A stretch of DNA of 64,000 nt from positions 1,973,405 to 2,037,404 of the forward strand of contig NZ_CP093397.1 in NCBI RefSeq assembly GCF_029027585.1, read 5' to 3'. Of this stretch, positions 56,228-64,000 are shown one piece after another (positions within the stretch are counted from its first letter, which is position 1; the number at the start of each line of letters is the position of its first letter). Source of the stretch: Sulfurimonas sp. GTDB taxonomy: Bacteria; Campylobacterota; Campylobacteria; Campylobacterales; Sulfurimonadaceae. The translations under genes were made by a program, and so were the position numbers. The notes beneath the pieces are model-generated. The model saw only the letters and a program-made list of their open reading frames with translations. It searched no databases and was not told where the DNA came from.

Positions 56228-57725
56228 TCTTGTACTTTTTTTAAGTACATCACTTTTTTCTGCGCAAAGTTTTTCAGAGTTTAAAAATTCACAAGTAAAA
56301 TCATTTTCAAAGTATAAAGATGAAAAAGACAATGCTTTTAATAGCTACTTAAAAGAGCAATGGAAGGCTTATAATGTTTTTAAAGGTACGCCTTTATATG
56401 AAAAACCAAAACCAAAAACCATAGCAAAGGCACCATCAAAACCAATAAAAAGCGTTGGTCCAAAAGTTAGTATTAAAGTTGAAAAAGTAAAGTTTGTAGA
56501 ACCAAAACCTGCACAAAAATTTATAATATATAAAGCACCAAAGAAAAAAATACCAAAAAAAGAAATTGTTATTGTTATAAAAAAACAAGAGACTAAAAAA
56601 GAAATCAAAAAAGAAGTTGTACAACCTATTGTAGTTTCTAAAGATATTAGTTTTGATTTTTATGGTTCGTATTTGGGCTTTGATATTCCAACTGGTATAA
56701 AAAAAGCGAAGTTTTACCCTCAAAACCAAAAAGGAATATCAAACTTTTTTGATAGTGCGGCATCTAGTGATTATGATAATTTAATAAACGATATAAAAAA
56801 AGTATCTAAAAATATGAATCTTAATGATTGGGGTGTTTATCTTTTAATTTTAAAAATCTCATCAGAAGTTCATCATGCAAAAGATAACTCAAATCTTTTA
56901 AGTTGGTTTATATTTAATAAGCTTGGTTACGCAGTTAAAGTAGGATTAGCACAAAGACATATAGTTTTACTTCATTATTCTAAAAAAAACTATTTATTCT
57001 ACTCCAAATTATAGTTTTTCAAATAAAAAGTTTTATGTAGTATCTAACTATTCAAAAGGAAATGTTGGTAAGCTTTACTCATATAAACAAAATTATCCTG
57101 GGGCAAATAAACCACTTGATTTAGCACTGAAAACGCTACCAAATTTTAAGTCAGATATGAAAATAAAACGCTTAGTTTTGTAGAGTTAGGAAAAAAATAT
57201 AAAGTGTCTTTTGAGTTTAATCAAAATCTTATAAACTTCATGGCTACTTATCCACAAGCAGATTATGAAACATACTTTAATGCTCCTCTTGATAGTAGAA
57301 CTTACACTTCCATAGTAAAAGATTTAAAAAAATATGTAGATGGAAAAAAAGCTGGAGATGCTATGAACTTTGTCCTTCATTTTGTTCAAAAATCTTTTAA
57401 ATATGAAAGAGATAATGCACAGTTTGGAAGAGAAAAAGTGATGTTTGCTGCAGAAACACTTTACTTTGATAAGTCAGATTGTGAAGATAGAGCGGTTCTT
57501 TTTTCATATCTTGTTAAAGAGTTATTTGGAGTGGGTGTTATTGGAGTAAAATACAAAGACCATATGGCAACTGCTCTTTATGTTCCAATGAGTGGAGATA
57601 GCGTTAGAGAAGGGCAGAGAAAGTTTGTTGTAGCAGACCCTACTTATGTCAATGCGAGTATTGGTCAAAGTATGCCAAAATATAAATCAATAAGACCAGA
57701 TAGTTTTGTATCTATAAAGCGATGA
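56172..57725 (+). CDS. Secreted transglutaminase-like cysteine protease family protein (two frameshifts)
   Basis: Three frame pieces (about 56172-57014, a middle piece to about 57150, then to 57725) join into about 517 residues. A signal-like segment (FGHFSLVLFLSTSLFSAQ) is followed by a Lys/Pro-rich linker (about 80-160) and a C-terminal transglutaminase-like core with Cys (KSDCEDRAV), His (KDHMATAL) and Asp (VADPTYV). Correction needs one A fewer in the run of eight at about 56986 and one more A at about 57161 (GATATGAAAATAAAAC). I suggest GTG 56172, nine bases after AAGGAG, as start; this is inside flgH. Function unknown; perhaps an envelope protease or cross-linker. Confidence 0.7.
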
Positions 57726-58947
57726 ATGAACAAGTAAATCAGACTTATGACAAGCTAACCAAAGCTTTCGATTATAATGCTTTACTTCAAAGACTTCAAA
57801 CTTGTGAAAAAGTAAATTATTTTTTATTAAATATAGATAATTTTTCAAATATTAACGATGCTTATGGTTATGAAACTGGTGATGAAGCTTTACTTCAAGT
57901 TGCAAGTTTTATAAACATGGTAAAACCAAAAACTTCAACTTTATATAGATTTAATTCAGATAAATTTGTTTTAATAGATGAAAGTTCTTTTAGTAAAGAA
58001 GATATTGAACATATAGCAAATTCAATACTTTCATTTTTTCTCATAGTGATATAATTATAAATGATGATATTGAATTCAAGCTCTCTTTAACCATCGGTAT
58101 ATCTATGACAGAGGGTAACTTAAATATAACTCAATCAGAAATTGCATTAAAAGATATAAGAGAATCACAAAGAAACGCCTTTAAAATTTTTGACCAATCA
58201 TCAGAGTTTGTACAAAAAAGACAACAAAATATATATTGGATTCATAAGATAAAAGAAGCTGTTGCAAATGAAGAGATAATTGCATATTATCAGCCTATTT
58301 TTAATAATGAATCAGGAAAAATTGAGAAATATGAGTGTTTAGCAAGGCTTAAAGATGATGATGAAATTATTTCACCACATTTATTTTTGGAAGCCGCAAA
58401 AGTAACTGGTAGTTTGTCTTTTATAACAAAGTATATAATAGCTCAGAGTTTTAAAAAGTTTTCTAACAATAGCTTAGAATTTTCTATAAACATAACAGGT
58501 GATGATTTATCGCAAGGTTATCTAGAACCACTTTTATTAAAAAATGTAAATAAGTATCAAATTGACCCATCTAGAGTTGTTTTAGAATTACTTGAAGATA
58601 TAGTAAGTTTAAATTCATCAGATATCTTGATGCAGTTAAATTCTTTAAGAGAAAATTGCTTCAAAATTTCTATAGATGATTTTGGTGCTCAGAATTCTAA
58701 CTTTTCAAGACTCTTAAATATTAGACCAGACTATTTAAAAATAGATGGTGCTTTTGTGAAAAATATAGTTGAAGATGAAAATAGTCAGTTAATAGTAGAA
58801 GCAATAGTCCTTATTTGTAAAAAAAGTAAGATAAAAATAATAGCAGAATTTGTGCATAGTACAAGTGTTCAGAGTATGATTAAAGATTTAGGAATTGAGT
58901 ATTCACAAGGTTACTATTTTGGAGAACCTAGTTTAGAGTTGCTGTAG
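57722..58947 (+). CDS. Degenerate GGDEF/EAL protein (split by a one-base frameshift)
   Basis: Frames 57722-58054 and about 58045-58947 join to about 408 residues. The GGDEF-like domain (about 1-155) has NSDKF in the active-site position and should be inactive. The EAL-like domain (about 170-408) has ECL for EAL and DDFGAQNS for DDFGTGYS, so c-di-GMP binding or no catalysis is more likely than hydrolysis. One extra T in the T run at about 58035 restores SHSDIIINDD. No membrane segment. It starts four bases before the transglutaminase stop (ATGA overlap) and ends inside the opposing NIT gene. Confidence 0.8.
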
Positions 58948-61621
58948 TTTTTTCTACTAATGATTGAAAGCTATCTTCATCAATCGCTTTAGAAAAATGA
59001 TATCCTTGGTACTGCTGTGCTCCACTATCTTGTATGAAAGAGAGTTGTTCTTCATCTTCTACACCCTCTACAACACTATGCATATTGAAAGTTTTAGCCA
59101 TATTGATAAGCATCTTAACAACTTCTTTATTTGAGTTATTATCTAAATTACCTAAAAAGCTTTTATCTATTTTAAGAGAGTTTACTGGTAGTTGTTTTAG
59201 ATAGGAGATAGATGAATACCCTATACCAAAATCATCGATAGCAAATTTAAATCCTAGTTCTCTAAGTGATTTTATTTTAATAATAGCAACGCTAAAATTT
59301 TTGATAAGTTCATCTTCTGTTATTTCAAACTCTATTTTAGTTGGACTTACTCCAAAACTTTCAACTATTGAAACAATATCTTGTTCAAAAAGTGGGTTAA
59401 AGAGTTCATTTGAACTAATATTTATAGAGATTACTCCATCAAAAGTTTTAGTATTTCTTTTTATAAAATTACAAGCACTTGATAATGCCAACATGCTAAT
59501 ATCATGAAGCATATTTATATCTATCAAAACTTTTAAAAATGAGTCAGGATATAAAAGACCTCGCTTAGGATGCAACCATCTTATTAGTGCTTCCGCACCA
59601 GTTATTTCACTAGTTTTTGTATCTACTTTTGCTTGAAAGTAAAACTTAAATTCATGGTTGTTATATGCAAAGAGTAGTTCTTCTTCAAGGAGTTGTAAGC
59701 GTTTTAGTTCAAACTCAATAGTTTTGTTAAAAAAGACAAATTGATTTTTCCCTTGATCTTTTGCTTGGTACATCGCGGTATCTGCATTTGCTACTATTTG
59801 TGGAACACCTCTCTTCCCATCAGGAAAAAGTTTTACGCCAATACTTGCGCTGATATTTATCTTTTGTTCATCTAGGATAAATATCTTATTTAGTTGTTTG
59901 ATTACTTTTTTACAGATCTCTTTAACATTTTTTGCTGCTTCTTCTTCTGCTTTATCAATATTTAGTACCACTATGGCAAATTCATCACCGCTCATTCTTG
60001 AAACTATATCTTCTTCTCTTAAAACTGATTTTAGTCTTTTTGATACTTCTATAAGTAGTTTATCTCCTATATCATGCCCATAAGTATCATTAATAGCTTT
60101 AAATCCATCTAAGTCTATAAATAAAAAGGCATGTAAAAAGTCGTGTCTTATGGCTTTAACAAACTCTTCATTTAATCTTTGCATTAAAAATTTTCTATTT
60201 ATAAGTCCTGTTAAAAAATCATGGTCGGCTTGATGTTGTGCTTCTTCTTGTGCTTCTTTTATATCTGTAATATTTATAAATTGTGCAAGATAGTGAGTTG
60301 TGATATCATCATCATTTTTTATAGCTGTTATAGATAATCTTTCTAAATATATCTCACCATTTTTCTTTTTATTATATATATCTCCATGCCAATTACCATC
60401 ATTTTTAAGTTCTATCCACATATTGTTATAAAATTCTGATTTATGTTTCATAGATTTTAAAATACTTGTATTTTTTCCGATTATTTCATTAGGAGAATAA
60501 CCTGTTATCTTAGAAAATGCATCATTTATTTTAAGTATAATTCCATTTTCATCAGTGATTGCAATAGCCTGATGAGAGTTGAATGTATGTGCTGAAATCT
60601 TTAACTCTGCTACATTTTCTGACTCTTTTTTTATCTTTTTCATCAGTATTAAAGCTAAAATAATAAGTGATGTTAAAGACAATACCCACAGTAAAATAGT
60701 AGTATAAAAAGTAAATAATTCATTAGAATGTTGTTTATCAGCATTTGAAATATATCTATCTACTATCTTTGTTGAGATATCTTCAAGTATATTTATTCTA
60801 AGAGTTGATATATTAAACCAGCTACTTGCTTTATCTATTTTTAATGATTTATTTAAAAAAGATTCTCTTAAAATTGTAATGGTTTTTTTATTTTTCTCTT
60901 TTAGTAACGAGTTATAGAGAACTATTGAATTCATGGAAGCATTTAACATAAACTCTTCTTCTTCATACTGTTGTCGTTTTTGAAGATATATTATTTTTGA
61001 GATATAATTGTAACTATTAGAGAGTAGTTGATTGTAAATAATTGCTCTTTCTATCCCTGCATTTTCTTTTAAGAGTTGAATTTCATATAAAGCATTGTTG
61101 TCATTACTATGTTTGTTTATTACCATCGTAAGTATTTCTATAGCTTGAATTATTTTTGCATTTATTTTGTTGTAGTAGTTTAGTTGTTTATCAAAACTTA
61201 TAGATCTATTTAAGAGTATTTTTCTTATATTTTCAAGCTCACTAATATATTTAATAATATTAGTAACTATTGGTTTTTTTTTATCACCAATAGCATTTTC
61301 TAAAAGTTTTTTATCTTTTGATTTTAAGTTTACAAATCTAATAAATTTCTCTAAAGATTTGTCAGTTTGTTTATATTGCTCTAAAAGTCTATTTTTATCA
61401 TGTAGAGTACCTAAGTAAGCAGAACTTAGACCTCTCTCTATTTGAAGGTTGTTAAGAAGATTTGCAAATATATTTGTTGCATTGGCTGATATTTTATAAA
61501 GAGTGCTATTATCTAAATTATTATATCTTATGCTAATAGATGATGATAAAAGATATAAGAGTGAAATGAGAGGAATGAGAAATAAAACAAAAATTTTAAA
61601 GTTAAAAGACGAATTTTTCAT
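58928..61621 (-). CDS. NIT-PAS-GGDEF-EAL transmembrane c-di-GMP protein
   Basis: An 897-residue protein. A membrane helix (about 9-28) and a periplasmic helical domain (about 30-300) with LQIERGLSSAYLG match the NIT domain, proposed to sense nitrate or nitrite. A helix at about 303-328 is followed by PAS (about 345-455), GGDEF (about 470-630, SGDEF site) and EAL (about 640-890, AEALIRW and AIDDFGIGYS intact). It should degrade, and possibly make, c-di-GMP in response to an external signal. It lies upstream-independent between SulP and the degenerate GGDEF/EAL gene, overlapping the latter's end by 20 bases. Confidence 0.85.
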   Translation of the reverse strand: MKNSSFNFKIFVLFLIPLISLLYLLSSSISIRYNNLDNSTLYKISANATNIFANLLNNLQIERGLSSAYLGTLHDKNRLLEQYKQTDKSLEKFIRFVNLKSKDKKLLENAIGDKKKPIVTNIIKYISELENIRKILLNRSISFDKQLNYYNKINAKIIQAIEILTMVINKHSNDNNALYEIQLLKENAGIERAIIYNQLLSNSYNYISKIIYLQKRQQYEEEEFMLNASMNSIVLYNSLLKEKNKKTITILRESFLNKSLKIDKASSWFNISTLRINILEDISTKIVDRYISNADKQHSNELFTFYTTILLWVLSLTSLIILALILMKKIKKESENVAELKISAHTFNSHQAIAITDENGIILKINDAFSKITGYSPNEIIGKNTSILKSMKHKSEFYNNMWIELKNDGNWHGDIYNKKKNGEIYLERLSITAIKNDDDITTHYLAQFINITDIKEAQEEAQHQADHDFLTGLINRKFLMQRLNEEFVKAIRHDFLHAFLFIDLDGFKAINDTYGHDIGDKLLIEVSKRLKSVLREEDIVSRMSGDEFAIVVLNIDKAEEEAAKNVKEICKKVIKQLNKIFILDEQKINISASIGVKLFPDGKRGVPQIVANADTAMYQAKDQGKNQFVFFNKTIEFELKRLQLLEEELLFAYNNHEFKFYFQAKVDTKTSEITGAEALIRWLHPKRGLLYPDSFLKVLIDINMLHDISMLALSSACNFIKRNTKTFDGVISINISSNELFNPLFEQDIVSIVESFGVSPTKIEFEITEDELIKNFSVAIIKIKSLRELGFKFAIDDFGIGYSSISYLKQLPVNSLKIDKSFLGNLDNNSNKEVVKMLINMAKTFNMHSVVEGVEDEEQLSFIQDSGAQQYQGYHFSKAIDEDSFQSLVEKTTATLN

Positions 61622-61653
61622 TGTATTTATTATATCTTTAAAATCTTAAATTT

Positions 61654-63192
61654 TTAATAGTTGTATGCTACTTTATAAGTTGGGTCATCTTCTTCGTAAG
61701 AACAATGAGGACCAGCTTTTTTCAGTATAACTTTACAATCAGCAGACAAATGTCTAAGAAGTAAATTTTTCCCAGCATCTTCATATTTTTTAGTAATGGC
61801 ATCTACGGCTTCAACACCAGAAGCATCCATCACTCTAGCATCTTTAAAGTCTATCACAACTTTTTGAGGGTCATTTGGTATATCAAAGTTGTCTGCAAAT
61901 GTTGTAGCACTACCAAAAAATAGTGGACCATCAAGCTCATAAACTCGAGTTCCATCTTCTTCTGTGTGAACGCGTGAGAATATTTTTGCATGTTTCCAAG
62001 CAAAAGCAAGAGCAGAGATAATCACACCTGCAATCACAGCAACTGCTAAGTCTTCAACAACAGTTATAAGAGTTACTGTTACCATTACAAAAGCATCTGT
62101 TTTTGGCATACGACTTATGCGAGAAAAACTAGACCATTCAAAAGTACCTATACTTACCATAAACATGATACCAATTAAAACAGCAACAGGGATAGTGTTT
62201 AACACGCTACTCATAGAAACAACTAAGATGATTAAACCTACGGCAGCAACAAAAGATGAAAGCCTACCAATACCACCAGAAGTGTAGTTGATGATACTTT
62301 GTCCAATCATAGCACAACCAGCCATACCACCAAAGAAACCACAAGTAATATTACCAGTTCCTTGAGCTATACACTCTTTGTTAGCAGACCCACGAGTATT
62401 GCTTAACTCATCTAAAACAGATAATGTAAGAAGAGATTCTATGATACCAACAAGTGCAACTATAACAGCGAAAGGCAGAACTAAAATAATAGCATCTAGA
62501 CTAAAAAGATAATAAGGAACACCAAAAGTTGGAAGTTGACCAGCATATTTACTCATGTCATCTAAACCACTAAGAAGTAAAGTATCGGCATTTGTAAGGT
62601 AAACTCCTAAGGTTACAAAGATTATAGCAACTAGACCAGCAGGAACAACTTTTGTGTATCTTGGAAGTATATACATAATAAACATTGTTATGAGAACTAA
62701 AATATACATCATATACCCTTGCCCTTCAAAAAACTTAAACTGAGCAGTTGCAATAACTATAGCAAGACCATTAACAAAACCATGAATTGCGGGAGTTGGA
62801 ACGAGGCGAATAAACTTACCAAGTTTTAAAGCCCCGATGCCAATTTGAATAAGCCCTGCAACAACAGTGGCAAGAAGAATATGATTTAAAACACCCATAG
62901 CAATGGCATCTTTACTTAAGCCTTGAGCTTGCATAAGTGCTGTTGTTTCAAGTCCAAGTCCTACAAAAACAATGGCGACTGCTCCTGTGGCTCCCGAAAC
63001 CATTCCCGCTTTACCACCAATAAGAGAGGTAATAAGTCCTAATATGAAAGCAGTATAAAGTCCAACAATAGGACTAACTCCAGCGATGAAACTAAAAGCA
63101 ATAGCTTCAGGAACAAGAGCAACAGCAACAACTAAACCAGATAAAATATCATTTTTAATATTACCGTTAGAGTATTTTTTTAAATCAAACAA
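61654..63192 (-). CDS. SulP family anion transporter with STAS domain
   Basis: A 512-residue SLC26/SulP transporter: about 12-14 membrane segments with the N-terminal ALVPEAIAFSFIAGVSP signature, then a cytoplasmic STAS domain (about 415-505, KVVIDFKDARVMDASGVEAV). The substrate may be sulfate, bicarbonate or another anion; the sequence does not decide. It starts four bases after valS, so it may be co-transcribed with it. Confidence 0.88.
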   Translation of the reverse strand: MFDLKKYSNGNIKNDILSGLVVAVALVPEAIAFSFIAGVSPIVGLYTAFILGLITSLIGGKAGMVSGATGAVAIVFVGLGLETTALMQAQGLSKDAIAMGVLNHILLATVVAGLIQIGIGALKLGKFIRLVPTPAIHGFVNGLAIVIATAQFKFFEGQGYMMYILVLITMFIMYILPRYTKVVPAGLVAIIFVTLGVYLTNADTLLLSGLDDMSKYAGQLPTFGVPYYLFSLDAIILVLPFAVIVALVGIIESLLTLSVLDELSNTRGSANKECIAQGTGNITCGFFGGMAGCAMIGQSIINYTSGGIGRLSSFVAAVGLIILVVSMSSVLNTIPVAVLIGIMFMVSIGTFEWSSFSRISRMPKTDAFVMVTVTLITVVEDLAVAVIAGVIISALAFAWKHAKIFSRVHTEEDGTRVYELDGPLFFGSATTFADNFDIPNDPQKVVIDFKDARVMDASGVEAVDAITKKYEDAGKNLLLRHLSADCKVILKKAGPHCSYEEDDPTYKVAYNY

Positions 63193-63196
63193 CTAC

Positions 63197-64000
63197 TTAA
63201 CCCTTTAGTGAGCTTAACTGCTCTAAAACTTTTTTTTGTTTTGATTGTGCATCTGATAGCAGAGTTCTGTTTTTTTCTAAAACATCTTGAGGAGCATTTG
63301 CTACAAATTTTTCATTATTTAGCATACCGTTTAGTTTGCCAATCTCTTTTTGCAACTTCTCGTCTTGTTTAGTTAACTTAGCGATGATTGAACTCAAGTC
63401 AATTGAATCGGTTGGTATAAAAGTTTCACACAAATTAGCGATGTCACTTACCGAGTTTTCTACTTTAGTCTGCGAAAATTCTAAAACTTCAACTTTTGCA
63501 AGTCTTGTGATAAAAGGAAGCATCATTTCTTTTTCTTTATCTGAAATATTGTCAATTTTAACAAATGCTTTGGCTATCTTTTGGTTTGCTAAATCAACAA
63601 GCACTTTTGCTCTTCTAATCGAAACAATAGCATCCATGATAATTTCAAAAGTCTTTTCTTCTTTTCGTTTTTTTGTTTTTGTTGGATAAGACATAATCAT
63701 AATAGAATCACTATTTTCTAGAGTTGTTCCAGATAATTCATGGTAAAGATACTCGGTAATAAATGGCATGAACGGATGAAGTAGTTTCATAGCTTCTTTA
63801 AAGATTGCTCCAAGTTCTATGATAGATGCTTTATCTGCTTTACTAAGTTCAATGCCCCAATCACAAAATTCATTCCATAAAAAGCGATACATAACTAAAG
63901 CTGCATCGTTAAATTTGTACTCTTCTAAATAAGCGCGAACTTCTTTTGTTGCAAAGTTTAGTCTAGATGCCATATACTTTCCAAGGTCAGTTTTAAGGCA
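63197..64000 (-). CDS. valS: Valyl-tRNA synthetase, C-terminal part (cut by window edge)
   Basis: The minus-strand frame is open to the window edge, so the ATG at 63973 is internal. It contains the anticodon-binding domain (RFLWNEFCDWGIELSK, LLHPFMPFITEYLYHEL) and a C-terminal coiled-coil tail (LTKQDEKLQKEIGKLNGMLNNEKFVANAP), which is typical of ValS. The catalytic domain is outside the window. Confidence 0.9.
   Translation of the reverse strand, partial: CLKTDLGKYMASRLNFATKEVRAYLEEYKFNDAALVMYRFLWNEFCDWGIELSKADKASIIELGAIFKEAMKLLHPFMPFITEYLYHELSGTTLENSDSIMIMSYPTKTKKRKEEKTFEIIMDAIVSIRRAKVLVDLANQKIAKAFVKIDNISDKEKEMMLPFITRLAKVEVLEFSQTKVENSVSDIANLCETFIPTDSIDLSSIIAKLTKQDEKLQKEIGKLNGMLNNEKFVANAPQDVLEKNRTLLSDAQSKQKKVLEQLSSLKG

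Noticed and set aside
56436-56729. 97-codon minus-strand frame, Phe/Tyr-rich
   Set aside because: Mirror of the Lys-rich linker of the transglutaminase-like gene; no ribosome site or family pattern.
57012-57203. Apparent non-coding gap of about 190 bases
   Set aside because: It is coding in a third frame (NYSFSNKKFYVVSN...) and belongs to the frameshifted transglutaminase-like gene.

Overview
The window looks like a chromosomal segment from a free-living Campylobacterota (Epsilonproteobacteria), most likely Sulfurimonas or a close relative. This rests on the low G+C content, on gene order (pyrH-rpoZ-spoT-tyrS...amidase, and flhA-Rrf2...rpsO, both known from Campylobacter/Helicobacter), on an RpoN-type promoter close to the Campylobacter consensus in front of flgH, and on the abundance of chemotaxis and c-di-GMP genes. 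I see no tRNA, rRNA, CRISPR array, insertion sequence or prophage.

Layout. 0-1.4 kb: end of an rRNA methyltransferase gene and an FKBP lipoprotein. 1.5-23 kb: nitrate assimilation genes (NarK/NasA-type transporter, DmsB-DmsC-like fusion, NarB-type nitrate reductase, NirA-type nitrite reductase), interleaved with two cheB-cheR pairs (one cheB truncated), a Cache chemoreceptor and two divergent sodium/solute symporter operons. Each symporter operon is followed by a cNMP-CBS-DUF294 nucleotidyltransferase gene and a DEDDh exonuclease gene. Gene order here is close to a palindrome centred near 10.8 kb. 23-30 kb: housekeeping run pyrH, rpoZ, spoT, tyrS, nitronate monooxygenase, amidase. 30-37 kb: DHH phosphoesterase, flhA, Rrf2 regulator, two c-di-GMP genes, rpsO.

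37.5-51 kb: a complete and unusual chemosensory operon. In order: PAS protein, soluble MCP with two signalling tips, triple-CheW protein, CheB, HEAT protein, CheR, CheY, CheZ-like protein, CheY, CheA, a CheW split by a CZB domain, a small STAS-like protein, a ParA ATPase, a response regulator and a small unknown. The membrane-free receptor and the ParA suggest a cytoplasmic array that is positioned in the cell. 51-64 kb: kdsB, trmN6-like, YkgJ-type, a TPR lipoprotein, trpC, YqeY, flgH, a transglutaminase-like gene, two GGDEF/EAL genes (one with a NIT sensor), a SulP transporter and the end of valS.

Six genes (tyrS, amidase, cheR, cheA, transglutaminase-like, GGDEF/EAL) are split by single-base frameshifts, nearly all in or beside A or T runs. 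One base change restores each, except the transglutaminase gene, which needs two. Because essential or core genes are hit, sequencing or assembly error is more likely than gene decay. I give each as one spanning feature.
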